Assembly (NCBI GenBank): GCA_900547775.1
Contig: URHW01000004.1
Coordinates: 1-64,000 of the forward strand
DNA from: an uncultured Mycoplasmatota bacterium
GTDB lineage: Bacteria > Bacillota_I > Bacilli_A > RF39 > UBA660
Length of the DNA: 64,000 bases
Direction of reading: 5' to 3'
Shown: positions 9,066 through 16,766 of the stretch, piece after piece
Numbering within the stretch: position 1 is the stretch's first letter
Layout: each line of letters starts with the position of its first letter
Position numbers and translations under genes: made by a program
Notes under the pieces: generated by a model
Databases searched by the model: none
The model's input: only the letters and a program-made list of their open reading frames with translations
Told to the model about the DNA's origin: nothing

Positions 9066-10297
9066 AAATCAAAATTATTAGTTAAAAATGGAATTGCACC
9101 ATACCTCCCTAACAAATATCCTTTCTCTACATTTTCAAGTTTTCTTACTGAGAAATCATCTAAAGGATATATTGCACTAGAACCATCATCCGGATTCTTT
9201 TCTGCAAACCAAATCTGATCTCTACGTAATATTTCTAAATTAAGTAAATTAGTATCATGTGTATTAAATATTAACTGAGCACCATTCTTATTAACTTCTG
9301 GATTATTAAATATCTCAACCAAATACTTTACTATAAATGGATGTAAACTCTTATCAAATTCATCATAAATAAGAACCTTACCATTATCTAAAACATCTTT
9401 TAAAACTGGTATAAAAGAAAATATAACCTGTGTTCCAAGTGATTCTTCATTAATATCAAATTCATACTTATGTCCATGAATCTCATGAACCGTACTTACT
9501 TTAAATAAAGATGAATTTAAAGGAATAATAAACCTAAAAGTATCTGGTACTCTATTTAAAATATCTTCAGTCATCTTCTCTTCAGTAACTTTATAATCAT
9601 CAATATTAAAATCTGCTTTTTTTAAAAATCCAAGTGCAAAATCTCTTAACTTATTATCTTTATCTTTTGAATACATATTATAAGAATAATTATTTACTTG
9701 TTCATAAGACATAATAACACCTAACTTCTCAGTTAAGAAATCAAATGCTGGTTTGGTCTTATCATAATTCCAGTTAGTTGCTGTAGCTACAAAAAATTTA
9801 TTTGCTGAATTCTTACTCTTGATATCATTCAATATTCGCTCATCACTAGCATTAAAAGAATATTCATTAGTATTCTTTCTTTCAAATATCTTAGTAGGTC
9901 TACCATTAGGATAATAATATAAGCTCTCTTCATAAACATATAAATTATCAGCACTAAAAGCATAAACATATCTTATACCATCGTATATAAATTTTATTTC
10001 AAACTCACTAGGTTTATCAGAGGTATCTTCACTTAACTTAAAAGGACTAATTGGCATTGCCATATTAGGAGTTCTGTAATTAGACCCTTTAATTATTGAA
10101 CCAACAATTGCGATTATTTTAAATAAATTAGTCTTACCAGAAGCATTAGCTCCATATAAAGCAGTAGTTCTTAAAAGCCTCTCTCCACCAACTTCCATAA
10201 CATTATTTAAAAGTTCCTTATCACTTGAAGCAACCATACTAAATGTATTCTTATCCTTAAAAGATAAAAAATTTGTAACACTAAACTCTATAAGCAT
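9062..10297 (-). CDS. AAA_15 family ATPase, RloA/AbiLi-like
   Basis: A 411-residue SMC/OLD-like ATPase. A Walker A (GANASGKTNLF near residue 50) follows the family N-terminal signature FLSFKDKNTFS. Near the C terminus come a Walker B-like KVLIYDEFDKSLHP and an H-loop INTHDTNLL. The coupled RloB partner makes an abortive-infection role likely: ATP-dependent sensing of phage followed by a nuclease effect. It sits between two lectin-like surface genes, so the surroundings look like an accessory island. Confidence 0.8.
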   Translation of the reverse strand: MLIEFSVTNFLSFKDKNTFSMVASSDKELLNNVMEVGGERLLRTTALYGANASGKTNLFKIIAIVGSIIKGSNYRTPNMAMPISPFKLSEDTSDKPSEFEIKFIYDGIRYVYAFSADNLYVYEESLYYYPNGRPTKIFERKNTNEYSFNASDERILNDIKSKNSANKFFVATATNWNYDKTKPAFDFLTEKLGVIMSYEQVNNYSYNMYSKDKDNKLRDFALGFLKKADFNIDDYKVTEEKMTEDILNRVPDTFRFIIPLNSSLFKVSTVHEIHGHKYEFDINEESLGTQVIFSFIPVLKDVLDNGKVLIYDEFDKSLHPFIVKYLVEIFNNPEVNKNGAQLIFNTHDTNLLNLEILRRDQIWFAEKNPDDGSSAIYPLDDFSVRKLENVEKGYLLGRYGAIPFLTNNFDL

Positions 10298-10425
10298 AGT
10301 ATCATTCCTCTCTAAATGTATTATATGTATTTTTTACTAATAAATCAATTATTTTTACTAATTATTATTAATTTTTTGCACAATTTATGCAAATTTTGCC
10401 ATTTAATTAATAAATTTTACCAATT

Positions 10426-10445
10426 AAAAAGAGACCTAAGTCTCT
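10426..10445 (-). terminator. Terminator of the arylsulfotransferase-like gene
   Basis: An AGAGACTTAGGTCTCT hairpin followed by five T on the minus strand starts at the stop codon of the upstream gene. Confidence 0.75.
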
Positions 10446-12318
10446 ATTTAACCTCTATATACTTATTAGTTTTATATGCTATATCATTCTCAACAATGAA
10501 AATGTAATACTTACCTGCTTTTAAATCAATAACAGTCTTATCAACCTTACTCTTATCTTTTTCTTTAATAGTATAAACAGCACCATCACTACTATCATTA
10601 ATAAGTATCATCTTGGCTTCATCTATATCCATAAATAAAGCATTATTAGTAACAATATTATCACTATAACCAAAGTCTAAACTAATCTCATCACTAGCAC
10701 TAGCAATCTTACTAATAACATCACTAGTAATATCTTCTTTAGGACTAGCTTCTAATGTTGTATAACCTTTAACAGTAGTAAAATCAAAACTTACATCACC
10801 ATTTAAATTAACCTTAGTAACAGAATAATAAGCACCCTTAATTCTAAGATTTAAAGTCTCCTTATTATTAGTAACCTCTAATAGTGCAGAAGATAAATTT
10901 CCATATTCATGAATACTTCCACCCTTACTATAATCTACTCCATCAAGTTCTCTACCAAATAAGATAATATCTTTTCCATTACCAACAGTCTTTAAATCAC
11001 CTAAAGCATAACTAAAATACTTCTTATTATCATTATAACTATTAGTAAGTGCTATTTTCTTATCAGTAATAGTATAAGTATTAACGCTAGAATATGAGCC
11101 CTTTAAATTACTTAAATCAGTCTCATTCTTAATAGTACTATAACCATTATCTAAAACCTTTAAAGTATCACCAGAAAGTTTAGCTTGATGCATTGCTTTT
11201 GGATAAACAAAACCATCATCACCCTTTAATAAATAACTATCAAATGTACTAGGTAAATTATCTGGATTAGTAAAGATCCAATTAATCTTAGAATCACTAT
11301 AGTCTATAGATACAACCATTTCTCCACCCCAGTAAGTTAATAATAATGTATCAGTATCTTCATAATACTCTATACCAGAGTTATAAAAGTAATCATCTCT
11401 TTCAATACCATCAGTAAATGACTTATCAATACTTTCAAATAACTTATAAACATCTATTTGTTTAACTATCTTACCAGTATTCTTATCTATCTCAAGTACT
11501 AAATCAGATATTGTAATTCTATCAGCATTCTTACTAGTAACAATAATATTACCATTACTCTTAACAAAGAAATCATTTAAATATCCACTATCTATTGTAT
11601 ATTCATTATAAATTCTTCCTAAATAGTCAATTTCGCGAATAACTGTAGGTAAACCACTAGTACTATCAGTATCAATACCAATAAGTAAATGTCCATTATC
11701 TAACACTTTAATATTATGATAATAAGTATCATTAAGCATCCATCTAACATTACCATAACCATCTAACCCAAATGAATTCATACTAATTGGACTAGTAAGT
11801 AAATATAAATCACCTGGAGTAGTAACATTACCACTTTTGGTAGTAACACTAGGAACTTCTACTTTATCAATCTTAATTTTAAATTCTTTAGTAATTTTAT
11901 CACCCAACGTAACTACTACTGTATTTTCATAATCTGAATATAAACCATAAACAGGAATATAATGATAATTACTCTTACCATAATTTATTGTAAAATCATC
12001 ATTATTCTTTCCTTTAACAGTTACACTAACTTCCAGACTCTTATCTGTATAAAAGATAATCATTGCACTAAGAGGATTCGCATTATAAGGATTAACATAA
12101 ACCTTAGCTCTATCTAAAGTATATTTATTCTTAACAAGTTCATCCTTTAAATAATTATCAACCTCAGCTTGTTCTTTACTACTTAAACTTTGACCAATAA
12201 CTGTATCACCATTAAGTAAATTCTCATGTGTCTTACCACTAAAATACTTAACTAATAATGCACCTACTATAACTACAATAAGTACACCTATTAAAATATA
12301 ATTCTTTTTATTCTCCAT
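10444..12318 (-). CDS. Arylsulfotransferase (ASST)-like membrane-anchored protein
   Basis: A 624-residue protein with one N-terminal membrane segment (about 6-26). A small beta domain (about 60-150) resembles the N-terminal domain of bacterial aryl-sulfate sulfotransferases. A propeller-like region follows, with GYGNVRWMLND, VLDNGHLLIGID and EIDKNTGKIVKQ repeats. ASST enzymes move sulfate between phenols through a catalytic His in a D-W-x-H-x-N-S context. The matching stretch here reads DDYFYNSGIEYYEDTDTLLL, with no His, so the enzyme may be inactive or be a binding propeller. A second conserved His survives in AMHQAKLSGD. Start 12318 has AGGTGAG just upstream. It lies 8 bases after the pilin-lectin gene, so the two are likely co-transcribed. 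Confidence 0.65.
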   Translation of the reverse strand: MENKKNYILIGVLIVVIVGALLVKYFSGKTHENLLNGDTVIGQSLSSKEQAEVDNYLKDELVKNKYTLDRAKVYVNPYNANPLSAMIIFYTDKSLEVSVTVKGKNNDDFTINYGKSNYHYIPVYGLYSDYENTVVVTLGDKITKEFKIKIDKVEVPSVTTKSGNVTTPGDLYLLTSPISMNSFGLDGYGNVRWMLNDTYYHNIKVLDNGHLLIGIDTDSTSGLPTVIREIDYLGRIYNEYTIDSGYLNDFFVKSNGNIIVTSKNADRITISDLVLEIDKNTGKIVKQIDVYKLFESIDKSFTDGIERDDYFYNSGIEYYEDTDTLLLTYWGGEMVVSIDYSDSKINWIFTNPDNLPSTFDSYLLKGDDGFVYPKAMHQAKLSGDTLKVLDNGYSTIKNETDLSNLKGSYSSVNTYTITDKKIALTNSYNDNKKYFSYALGDLKTVGNGKDIILFGRELDGVDYSKGGSIHEYGNLSSALLEVTNNKETLNLRIKGAYYSVTKVNLNGDVSFDFTTVKGYTTLEASPKEDITSDVISKIASASDEISLDFGYSDNIVTNNALFMDIDEAKMILINDSSDGAVYTIKEKDKSKVDKTVIDLKAGKYYIFIVENDIAYKTNKYIEVK

Positions 12319-12326
12319 CATCTCAC

Positions 12327-14048
12327 CTACTTTACAATAAATGGATTACTACTAGTTCCATTTCCACCAATAATCTTAGCATTCTTAAGTTGTAATGTTG
12401 GTCTTACTTTATTAGTATCAGTAACAACACTAGCAGTATCAGTACCACCACCATATGATTTATATGATCCACCAGTAGCAACTGCATAACTACTACTATT
12501 AACATAATTATTATAAACATGAGCTTCCGGAGTACCATAGTTAAAGTTTGAAGTATCCATATTAAATCCAGTAATCTCAATTAACCAGAAATTCTTACCA
12601 GCATTACTATTATTAGTTAAATAACTTCTATAACAATTATTACCATTACAATTAGCAACTTTACTATAATCATTCTTACTCATAAGAGCAACCTTAGTAT
12701 TAAGTGATCCACCACCAAATACAGTACCAGAAATATATTGATTCTCTACATATCTAGGATTAACTGCACTATAGAAACTATTAACTACATTATCCATAGT
12801 ATAACTAAATGAACCATTCAAATTATGTCCACCTAATCCTTGATAATAATATCTTCCACCATTACAGCATCCACTATACTTACAAGCACCAACTTGTCCA
12901 TAAACTAAATCAGTTCTATTATTATAACTATAAGGATCATTAGCAATTATCTTAATACTATTACCTTTTCTATGATAAATTCTAAATACATAAGAATTAT
13001 TATTAAACTTCAAATAATTACTTTCAACTTCACCTTTGTAATAACACTCATCACTCTTACCTGTTTCAGGTGTACAATCATTATTAATAAAATCAATCAA
13101 ATTATCACTAACAACATAATCTAAAGTAAATGGACTAGGAACAGAACCATCACTATTAGTCTTATTATAAGTAATTATTGCACTCTTACTACCAATTGGT
13201 TCAGTAACAAAACCTTTCATTGTAAAATCTGTAATATTATCTACAGGACTAGTAAATTCTTTCTTAGTACCATTCTTATAAGTAACAATTAATGTGACCT
13301 TAGTATCCTTAGCCCCAAGAACTATCTTATTACCATTCTCATTTAAATAAGCCGTAAAACTATCAACATCAGTCTCACTAGCAGCAACATATACATTTCT
13401 AGTCTTACTAACACTCTTACCATTATAAGTATAAGTATAAACAACACTATAAGTACCAGCCTTAGTAACATCAACATTACAACTAGTAACCTTAATACTA
13501 TCTCCCTTAACTAAAGGATAAGTCTTACTAGCATCATTTAAATCAGTTAATACTAACTTACCATACTTAGGATCACTACCATTTAAACCCTTAAACTCAT
13601 TTTCTTCAGTACACCAATTACTACCACTAGCATCATAAGCTAAATAAATAGAATCAGCAACTAAATAAGTATTAGTTTCATCTGGTGGATTAAGTTCAAA
13701 CTCTGTAGCACCAGTACCACCATTTAAAGTAACACGAACTATTTCATCATCTTTATACTTTTCGCTAGTTTCCTTATTAGTAATATCTTCACTAAGTAGT
13801 CCATTACTCCTCAAATCACCAATAGTAATATCTACAAAATTATATCCTTCATATAGTTTCTCGATCTCACTCTTATTAGCACTAACATAAGCATCTGCTG
13901 CACTAAGTATCTGCTTAACTGTATCTTTATTATTCTCTTTAGGATCATTCTTACCAACCAAATTAACAATAAAAATACCAACAATAACTGCAATCAGTGC
14001 TATAACCGCAATTATCTCTACTAATGTAAATCCTTTCTTATTCTTCAT
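12327..14048 (-). CDS. Type IV pilin-like protein carrying a lectin-like C-terminal domain
   Basis: A 573-residue protein. The start is a class III prepilin leader: MKNKKG, then FTLVEIIAVIALIAVIVGIF with Glu at +5. Residues about 40-110 continue as a pilin-type helix and cap. Residues about 150-320 contain Ig-like repeats (AGTYSVVYTYTYNGKSVSK). The C-terminal part parallels the lectin-like domain of the neighbouring surface proteins: NNNSYVFRIYHR, KVALMSKNDYSKV, FWLIEITGF, then KVRPTLQL and GNGTSSNPF. It therefore looks like a pilin that displays a lectin-like domain, perhaps at a pilus tip. Its domain end keeps AT-rich codons with no sign of hypermutation. Prepilin peptidase and assembly ATPase are not in the window. 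Confidence 0.75.
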   Translation of the reverse strand: MKNKKGFTLVEIIAVIALIAVIVGIFIVNLVGKNDPKENNKDTVKQILSAADAYVSANKSEIEKLYEGYNFVDITIGDLRSNGLLSEDITNKETSEKYKDDEIVRVTLNGGTGATEFELNPPDETNTYLVADSIYLAYDASGSNWCTEENEFKGLNGSDPKYGKLVLTDLNDASKTYPLVKGDSIKVTSCNVDVTKAGTYSVVYTYTYNGKSVSKTRNVYVAASETDVDSFTAYLNENGNKIVLGAKDTKVTLIVTYKNGTKKEFTSPVDNITDFTMKGFVTEPIGSKSAIITYNKTNSDGSVPSPFTLDYVVSDNLIDFINNDCTPETGKSDECYYKGEVESNYLKFNNNSYVFRIYHRKGNSIKIIANDPYSYNNRTDLVYGQVGACKYSGCCNGGRYYYQGLGGHNLNGSFSYTMDNVVNSFYSAVNPRYVENQYISGTVFGGGSLNTKVALMSKNDYSKVANCNGNNCYRSYLTNNSNAGKNFWLIEITGFNMDTSNFNYGTPEAHVYNNYVNSSSYAVATGGSYKSYGGGTDTASVVTDTNKVRPTLQLKNAKIIGGNGTSSNPFIVK

Positions 14049-14056
14049 AAATCCTC

Positions 14057-14623
14057 CTATTTAATTTCCAATATATTATCATGCACAGCACTTGACTTCT
14101 CATCAAAATATCCTAGCATGCTAACACTAAAATCATCAGTTAACCTTTTAAAAGAAATATAAACATTCCCCTTATCAAAATTAACACTTACTCCAGTGAC
14201 ATAACCATCACTCACACTTAAATAACAATCATTAGCTTTGCCTTTAATAAACAAACTCTTCAAAAACTCCGGACTAGCTTCACATCTATACCCATCACCA
14301 CTTTCATCTATCTTAAACTTACTAACAATATCACCTAAATTAACATAACTAACATTAGTATCATATCTATAATAACCACCATCTAAAGCATAATACATTC
14401 CCTTACTATCCATATAGACAGTTCCATCATCATAAATAACCCTACCAACACTCCCATCATAATCAAAACTCCTAGAATAACTATCACCATCATACATAAT
14501 ACCTATCCTAGCACTATACTTATCATATACCTTAACACTATCACCCTTATTATAAAAAACAACAAAGATAACCAAACATATAACAACAAGTATACCTATC
14601 AAATAAATATATTTCTTTTTCAT
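14057..14623 (-). CDS. Membrane-anchored protein of unknown function
   Basis: A 188-residue protein: three basic residues, a single hydrophobic anchor (about 4-22), then an extracellular domain rich in Tyr, Asp and Gly (YDGDSYSRSFDYDGSVG, YYALDGGYYRYD). ATG 14623 is preferred because GGTGGTGA precedes it. A 26-codon in-frame extension to 14701 starts in compositionally odd DNA and lacks a good ribosome site. The protein resembles small secreted beta-rich domains but I do not recognise the family. It is 8 bases upstream of the pilin-lectin gene and probably belongs to the same unit. Confidence 0.6.
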   Translation of the reverse strand: MKKKYIYLIGILVVICLVIFVVFYNKGDSVKVYDKYSARIGIMYDGDSYSRSFDYDGSVGRVIYDDGTVYMDSKGMYYALDGGYYRYDTNVSYVNLGDIVSKFKIDESGDGYRCEASPEFLKSLFIKGKANDCYLSVSDGYVTGVSVNFDKGNVYISFKRLTDDFSVSMLGYFDEKSSAVHDNILEIK

Positions 14624-14763
14624 AATCACCACCAATGTTGAAAACACGTACCAAAAACCTCTACTATTATTATTTATCTCTCTCGCCTGTCCGTTTGTCA
14701 CTCGAAGGGTTTCTCAAAGGCTTTTGCGACTGACGATTTCGACCTTATAATTCTTTGCCCTGT
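14624..14763. other. Non-coding stretch of unusual composition after a variable region
   Basis: These 140 bases follow directly after the stop of the 14.8 kb lectin-like gene. They have more G and C than other intergenic DNA here (I count 27 of 60 at 14701-14760). No tRNA, terminator or convincing gene is visible. The atypical DNA is continuous with the GC-rich end of that gene, so it may be part of one imported or rewritten segment. Confidence 0.5.
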
Positions 14764-16338
14764 TTACATACTTATTATGTACGGGGAACTACTGGTTCCT
14801 TCTCCGGTTACGTTGGTAGAGGGCTTAAGAGAAATCGAAGGGCGGACACCGGTGGTGCCATACACGTCGCCACTGCCGAAGCCGCCAAGGCTGCCGACAA
14901 CGGCCCAAACGCGAGCGCTGTCACCACTGAAGCTGTAAGGAGACAAGGACCACCAATAATCACTAGTAGCATTTTCTTGTAAATATGTTGTAGAATTAAC
15001 TAGATTAAAAGCGTATCCAGCATATGCTAACTCATCTGCTGTTATTAAACCTATTTTTGAATTTATTTTACTTAGTTCTCCATTACATTTTAAACTAGGG
15101 CCCGTACCTCCAGCACTTTCACTTGCGCTTACTAATCTTTGCGTAGCACCATAATATGTTTTATTTTTGCCATATCCAAAACCATTTGGTGCCATTCTCC
15201 ATGGATCAAATGTTGTATCTGTTACATTGGTTTTGTCATTGCACCATACAGTATCAGCTATTTTATCAGCATAATCTTTTAAATTATTTGTATACCAAGT
15301 TTCTAAATTAGTTAGTATTGTACTATTATTTGTATTTGCATGTGTAGCTTCATATGTACTAGAACCTGATGTTCCATACTTAAATCCTACATAAGCATTG
15401 TCATTCCAGTTTTCATTAAATTTACTTGTATATGTTGTACTAGAGTATCTTGCAAATGCTGCACTAGCACTATTATTAGCTGAATCACAAGGATTAGCTA
15501 CTTTTGTAGTATTATCATTATGTAAGATAAGTTTTACTGAACCATCTCCACTAATTCTTACTATTCTCCAGCACTTATTAGCAAACTGTACATAGTTATT
15601 TGTTACAGCTCCTCTAAAGTAGTATGATGTACCATTATTATCTTCTGCAGATGCAAGTAATGCTTCATCAGCAGTAGATACTGCTGCTCCTGGTTTAGTT
15701 ATTGGAGCCTTAACTTCATTATTAGCTAATATAGTCTCTGCAAAAGTAGGTTCATCCGCAGCAACTATACTAACAACTATCTTACCTTTCCAAGTTTTAT
15801 TTAACCCTTGTTCATTAGTTGTTTCTGAATCTAACCAAAGTCTTAAATCAAAAGATTTTGCTTCTTTATTTTTAAGTCCTGTGGTTTTAAGTACATATCC
15901 TTGCGTATTAGTATCTACTTCCCCTAAAGAAAGTGTACTCAAGATTACTGAACTGCCATCATTAGTCCCTTTAGTTGATAAATTAGATTTAACATAATTA
16001 TCTTTTAAATAAGCAGTGTTAGTACTAGTTCTATATTCACTAACTAGTGCTATAGTCACTTTTACATAACTATCACAATTATTAGTTAATGTAAAAGTAA
16101 ATGGTGATTGTTTAAGTCCATCTTCATCACTAATTGGAAAAGCATCAGATAATACAATTTCACTTGTCTCTTCTGTTAAAGTGGTATTTAAACAAGTTCT
16201 TGTACCAATAACATTACTATTAGTTTGAGTTTTAGTAATTCTATAATAAGCATAAGTTACTCCGATAAGTACTAATACAGTTACAAGTAACCCATATAAA
16301 ATTGTTCTTTTCTTCTTTTCATTCTCTATAATATCCAT
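14764..16338 (-). CDS. Anchored surface protein with C-type-lectin-like domain (paralogue 2, hypervariable end)
   Basis: A 524-residue paralogue of the 6.5 and 24.6 kb proteins. It has a membrane anchor or SipW-like signal (about 13-33, ending VTYAYYRI), a beta domain (about 40-190), a short linker and a C-terminal lectin-like domain (about 225-524) with NKCWRIV, WCNDK and LKCNGELSK. The end, WWSLSP to RPSISLK, is encoded by about 130 bases with 60-65% GC inside an AT-rich gene. Third codon bases there are nearly all C or T. This is the pattern expected of a DGR variable region. The terminus SSSPYIISM differs from the shared PYI/VxN/K end, suggesting the gene end was exchanged. ATG 16338 is preferred, with AGGTGAGG upstream. 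Confidence 0.7.
   Translation of the reverse strand: MDIIENEKKKRTILYGLLVTVLVLIGVTYAYYRITKTQTNSNVIGTRTCLNTTLTEETSEIVLSDAFPISDEDGLKQSPFTFTLTNNCDSYVKVTIALVSEYRTSTNTAYLKDNYVKSNLSTKGTNDGSSVILSTLSLGEVDTNTQGYVLKTTGLKNKEAKSFDLRLWLDSETTNEQGLNKTWKGKIVVSIVAADEPTFAETILANNEVKAPITKPGAAVSTADEALLASAEDNNGTSYYFRGAVTNNYVQFANKCWRIVRISGDGSVKLILHNDNTTKVANPCDSANNSASAAFARYSSTTYTSKFNENWNDNAYVGFKYGTSGSSTYEATHANTNNSTILTNLETWYTNNLKDYADKIADTVWCNDKTNVTDTTFDPWRMAPNGFGYGKNKTYYGATQRLVSASESAGGTGPSLKCNGELSKINSKIGLITADELAYAGYAFNLVNSTTYLQENATSDYWWSLSPYSFSGDSARVWAVVGSLGGFGSGDVYGTTGVRPSISLKPSTNVTGEGTSSSPYIISM
14808..14950 (-). other. Candidate DGR variable region, copy A
   Basis: Read on the minus strand, TGGTGGTCCTTGTCTCCT opens the segment and CCTTCGATTTCTCTTAA closes it; both are nearly shared with the 52.6 kb copy. 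Between them I count 75 G/C in 120 bases (14821-14940). In an ungapped alignment of 27 codons with the 52.6 kb copy, 21 of 28 base differences fall on codon positions 1 and 2. Typical pairs are tac/gac, agc/ggc, agt/cgt, gac/ggc and ggc/aac, consistent with adenine-directed change of AAC/AGC/GAC-type template codons. Confidence 0.6.
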
Positions 16339-16347
16339 TAGCCTCAC

Positions 16348-16586
16348 CTACTATAAACAATTATAAATGATAAGTATCTTTTAATCAAGGCTCTTTAATT
16401 TAATTTAATGAAAATTATAAAAAAAAGATAACTTCATGATATCAATAGTTATCTTACTTAAATCTTGCTTAAATCCTACTTAAATTAATTTTTATAATAC
16501 ATCTAATTTCTTTATAATAATGAGTATTAAAACAATATTATAACTTTACCAAAAACCTACAAAATTATTTGACATTTACATTTAAA
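16348..16586. other. Intergenic region upstream of paralogue 2
   Basis: AT-rich spacer with no gene. It holds a hairpin followed by T on the minus strand (16419-16454) and three near-copies of CTTAAATC at about 16460-16490. A promoter for paralogue 2 must lie here or in the adjoining repeat, but no single -35/-10 pair stands out. Confidence 0.5.
16419..16454 (-). terminator. Terminator or attenuator hairpin
   Basis: On the minus strand, AGATAACT and AGTTATCT arms flank a 12-base loop and are followed by eight T. It lies more than 300 bases after the Schlafen-type gene and about 80 bases before paralogue 2. It could end the upstream transcript late, after the A-rich repeat. Confidence 0.65.
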
Positions 16587-16763
16587 AGCAGCAAAAAACA
16601 GCAAAAAAGCAGCAAAAAAGCAGCAAAAAAACAGCAAAAAAACAGCAAAAAGCAGCAAAAAAGAAGCAAAAAACAGCAAAAAACAGCAAAAAGTAGCAAA
16701 AAAACAGCAAAAAGCAGCAAAAAAACAGCAAAAAACAGCAAAAAAACAGCAAAAGTAGCAAAA
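16587..16763. repeat. Low-complexity tandem repeat (AGCAAAAAAC units)
   Basis: About 17 consecutive units of AGC followed by 4-7 A, mostly 10-11 bases long, with units ending in AC, AG or AGA. Unit length drifts, so the array reads open in more than one frame, but the products would be only Ser/Lys/Gln or Phe/Cys runs. It lies just after the stop of the 16767-18437 gene and before the gene for lectin-like paralogue 2. A 10-11 base period of A-tracts is in phase with the helix and should bend DNA. Confidence 0.9.
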
Positions 16764-16766
16764 CTA

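Noticed and set aside
14755..14982. Plus-strand frame across variable region A
   Set aside because: It is the complement of the GC-rich variable end, where stop codons are rare; it has no ribosome site or family-like features.
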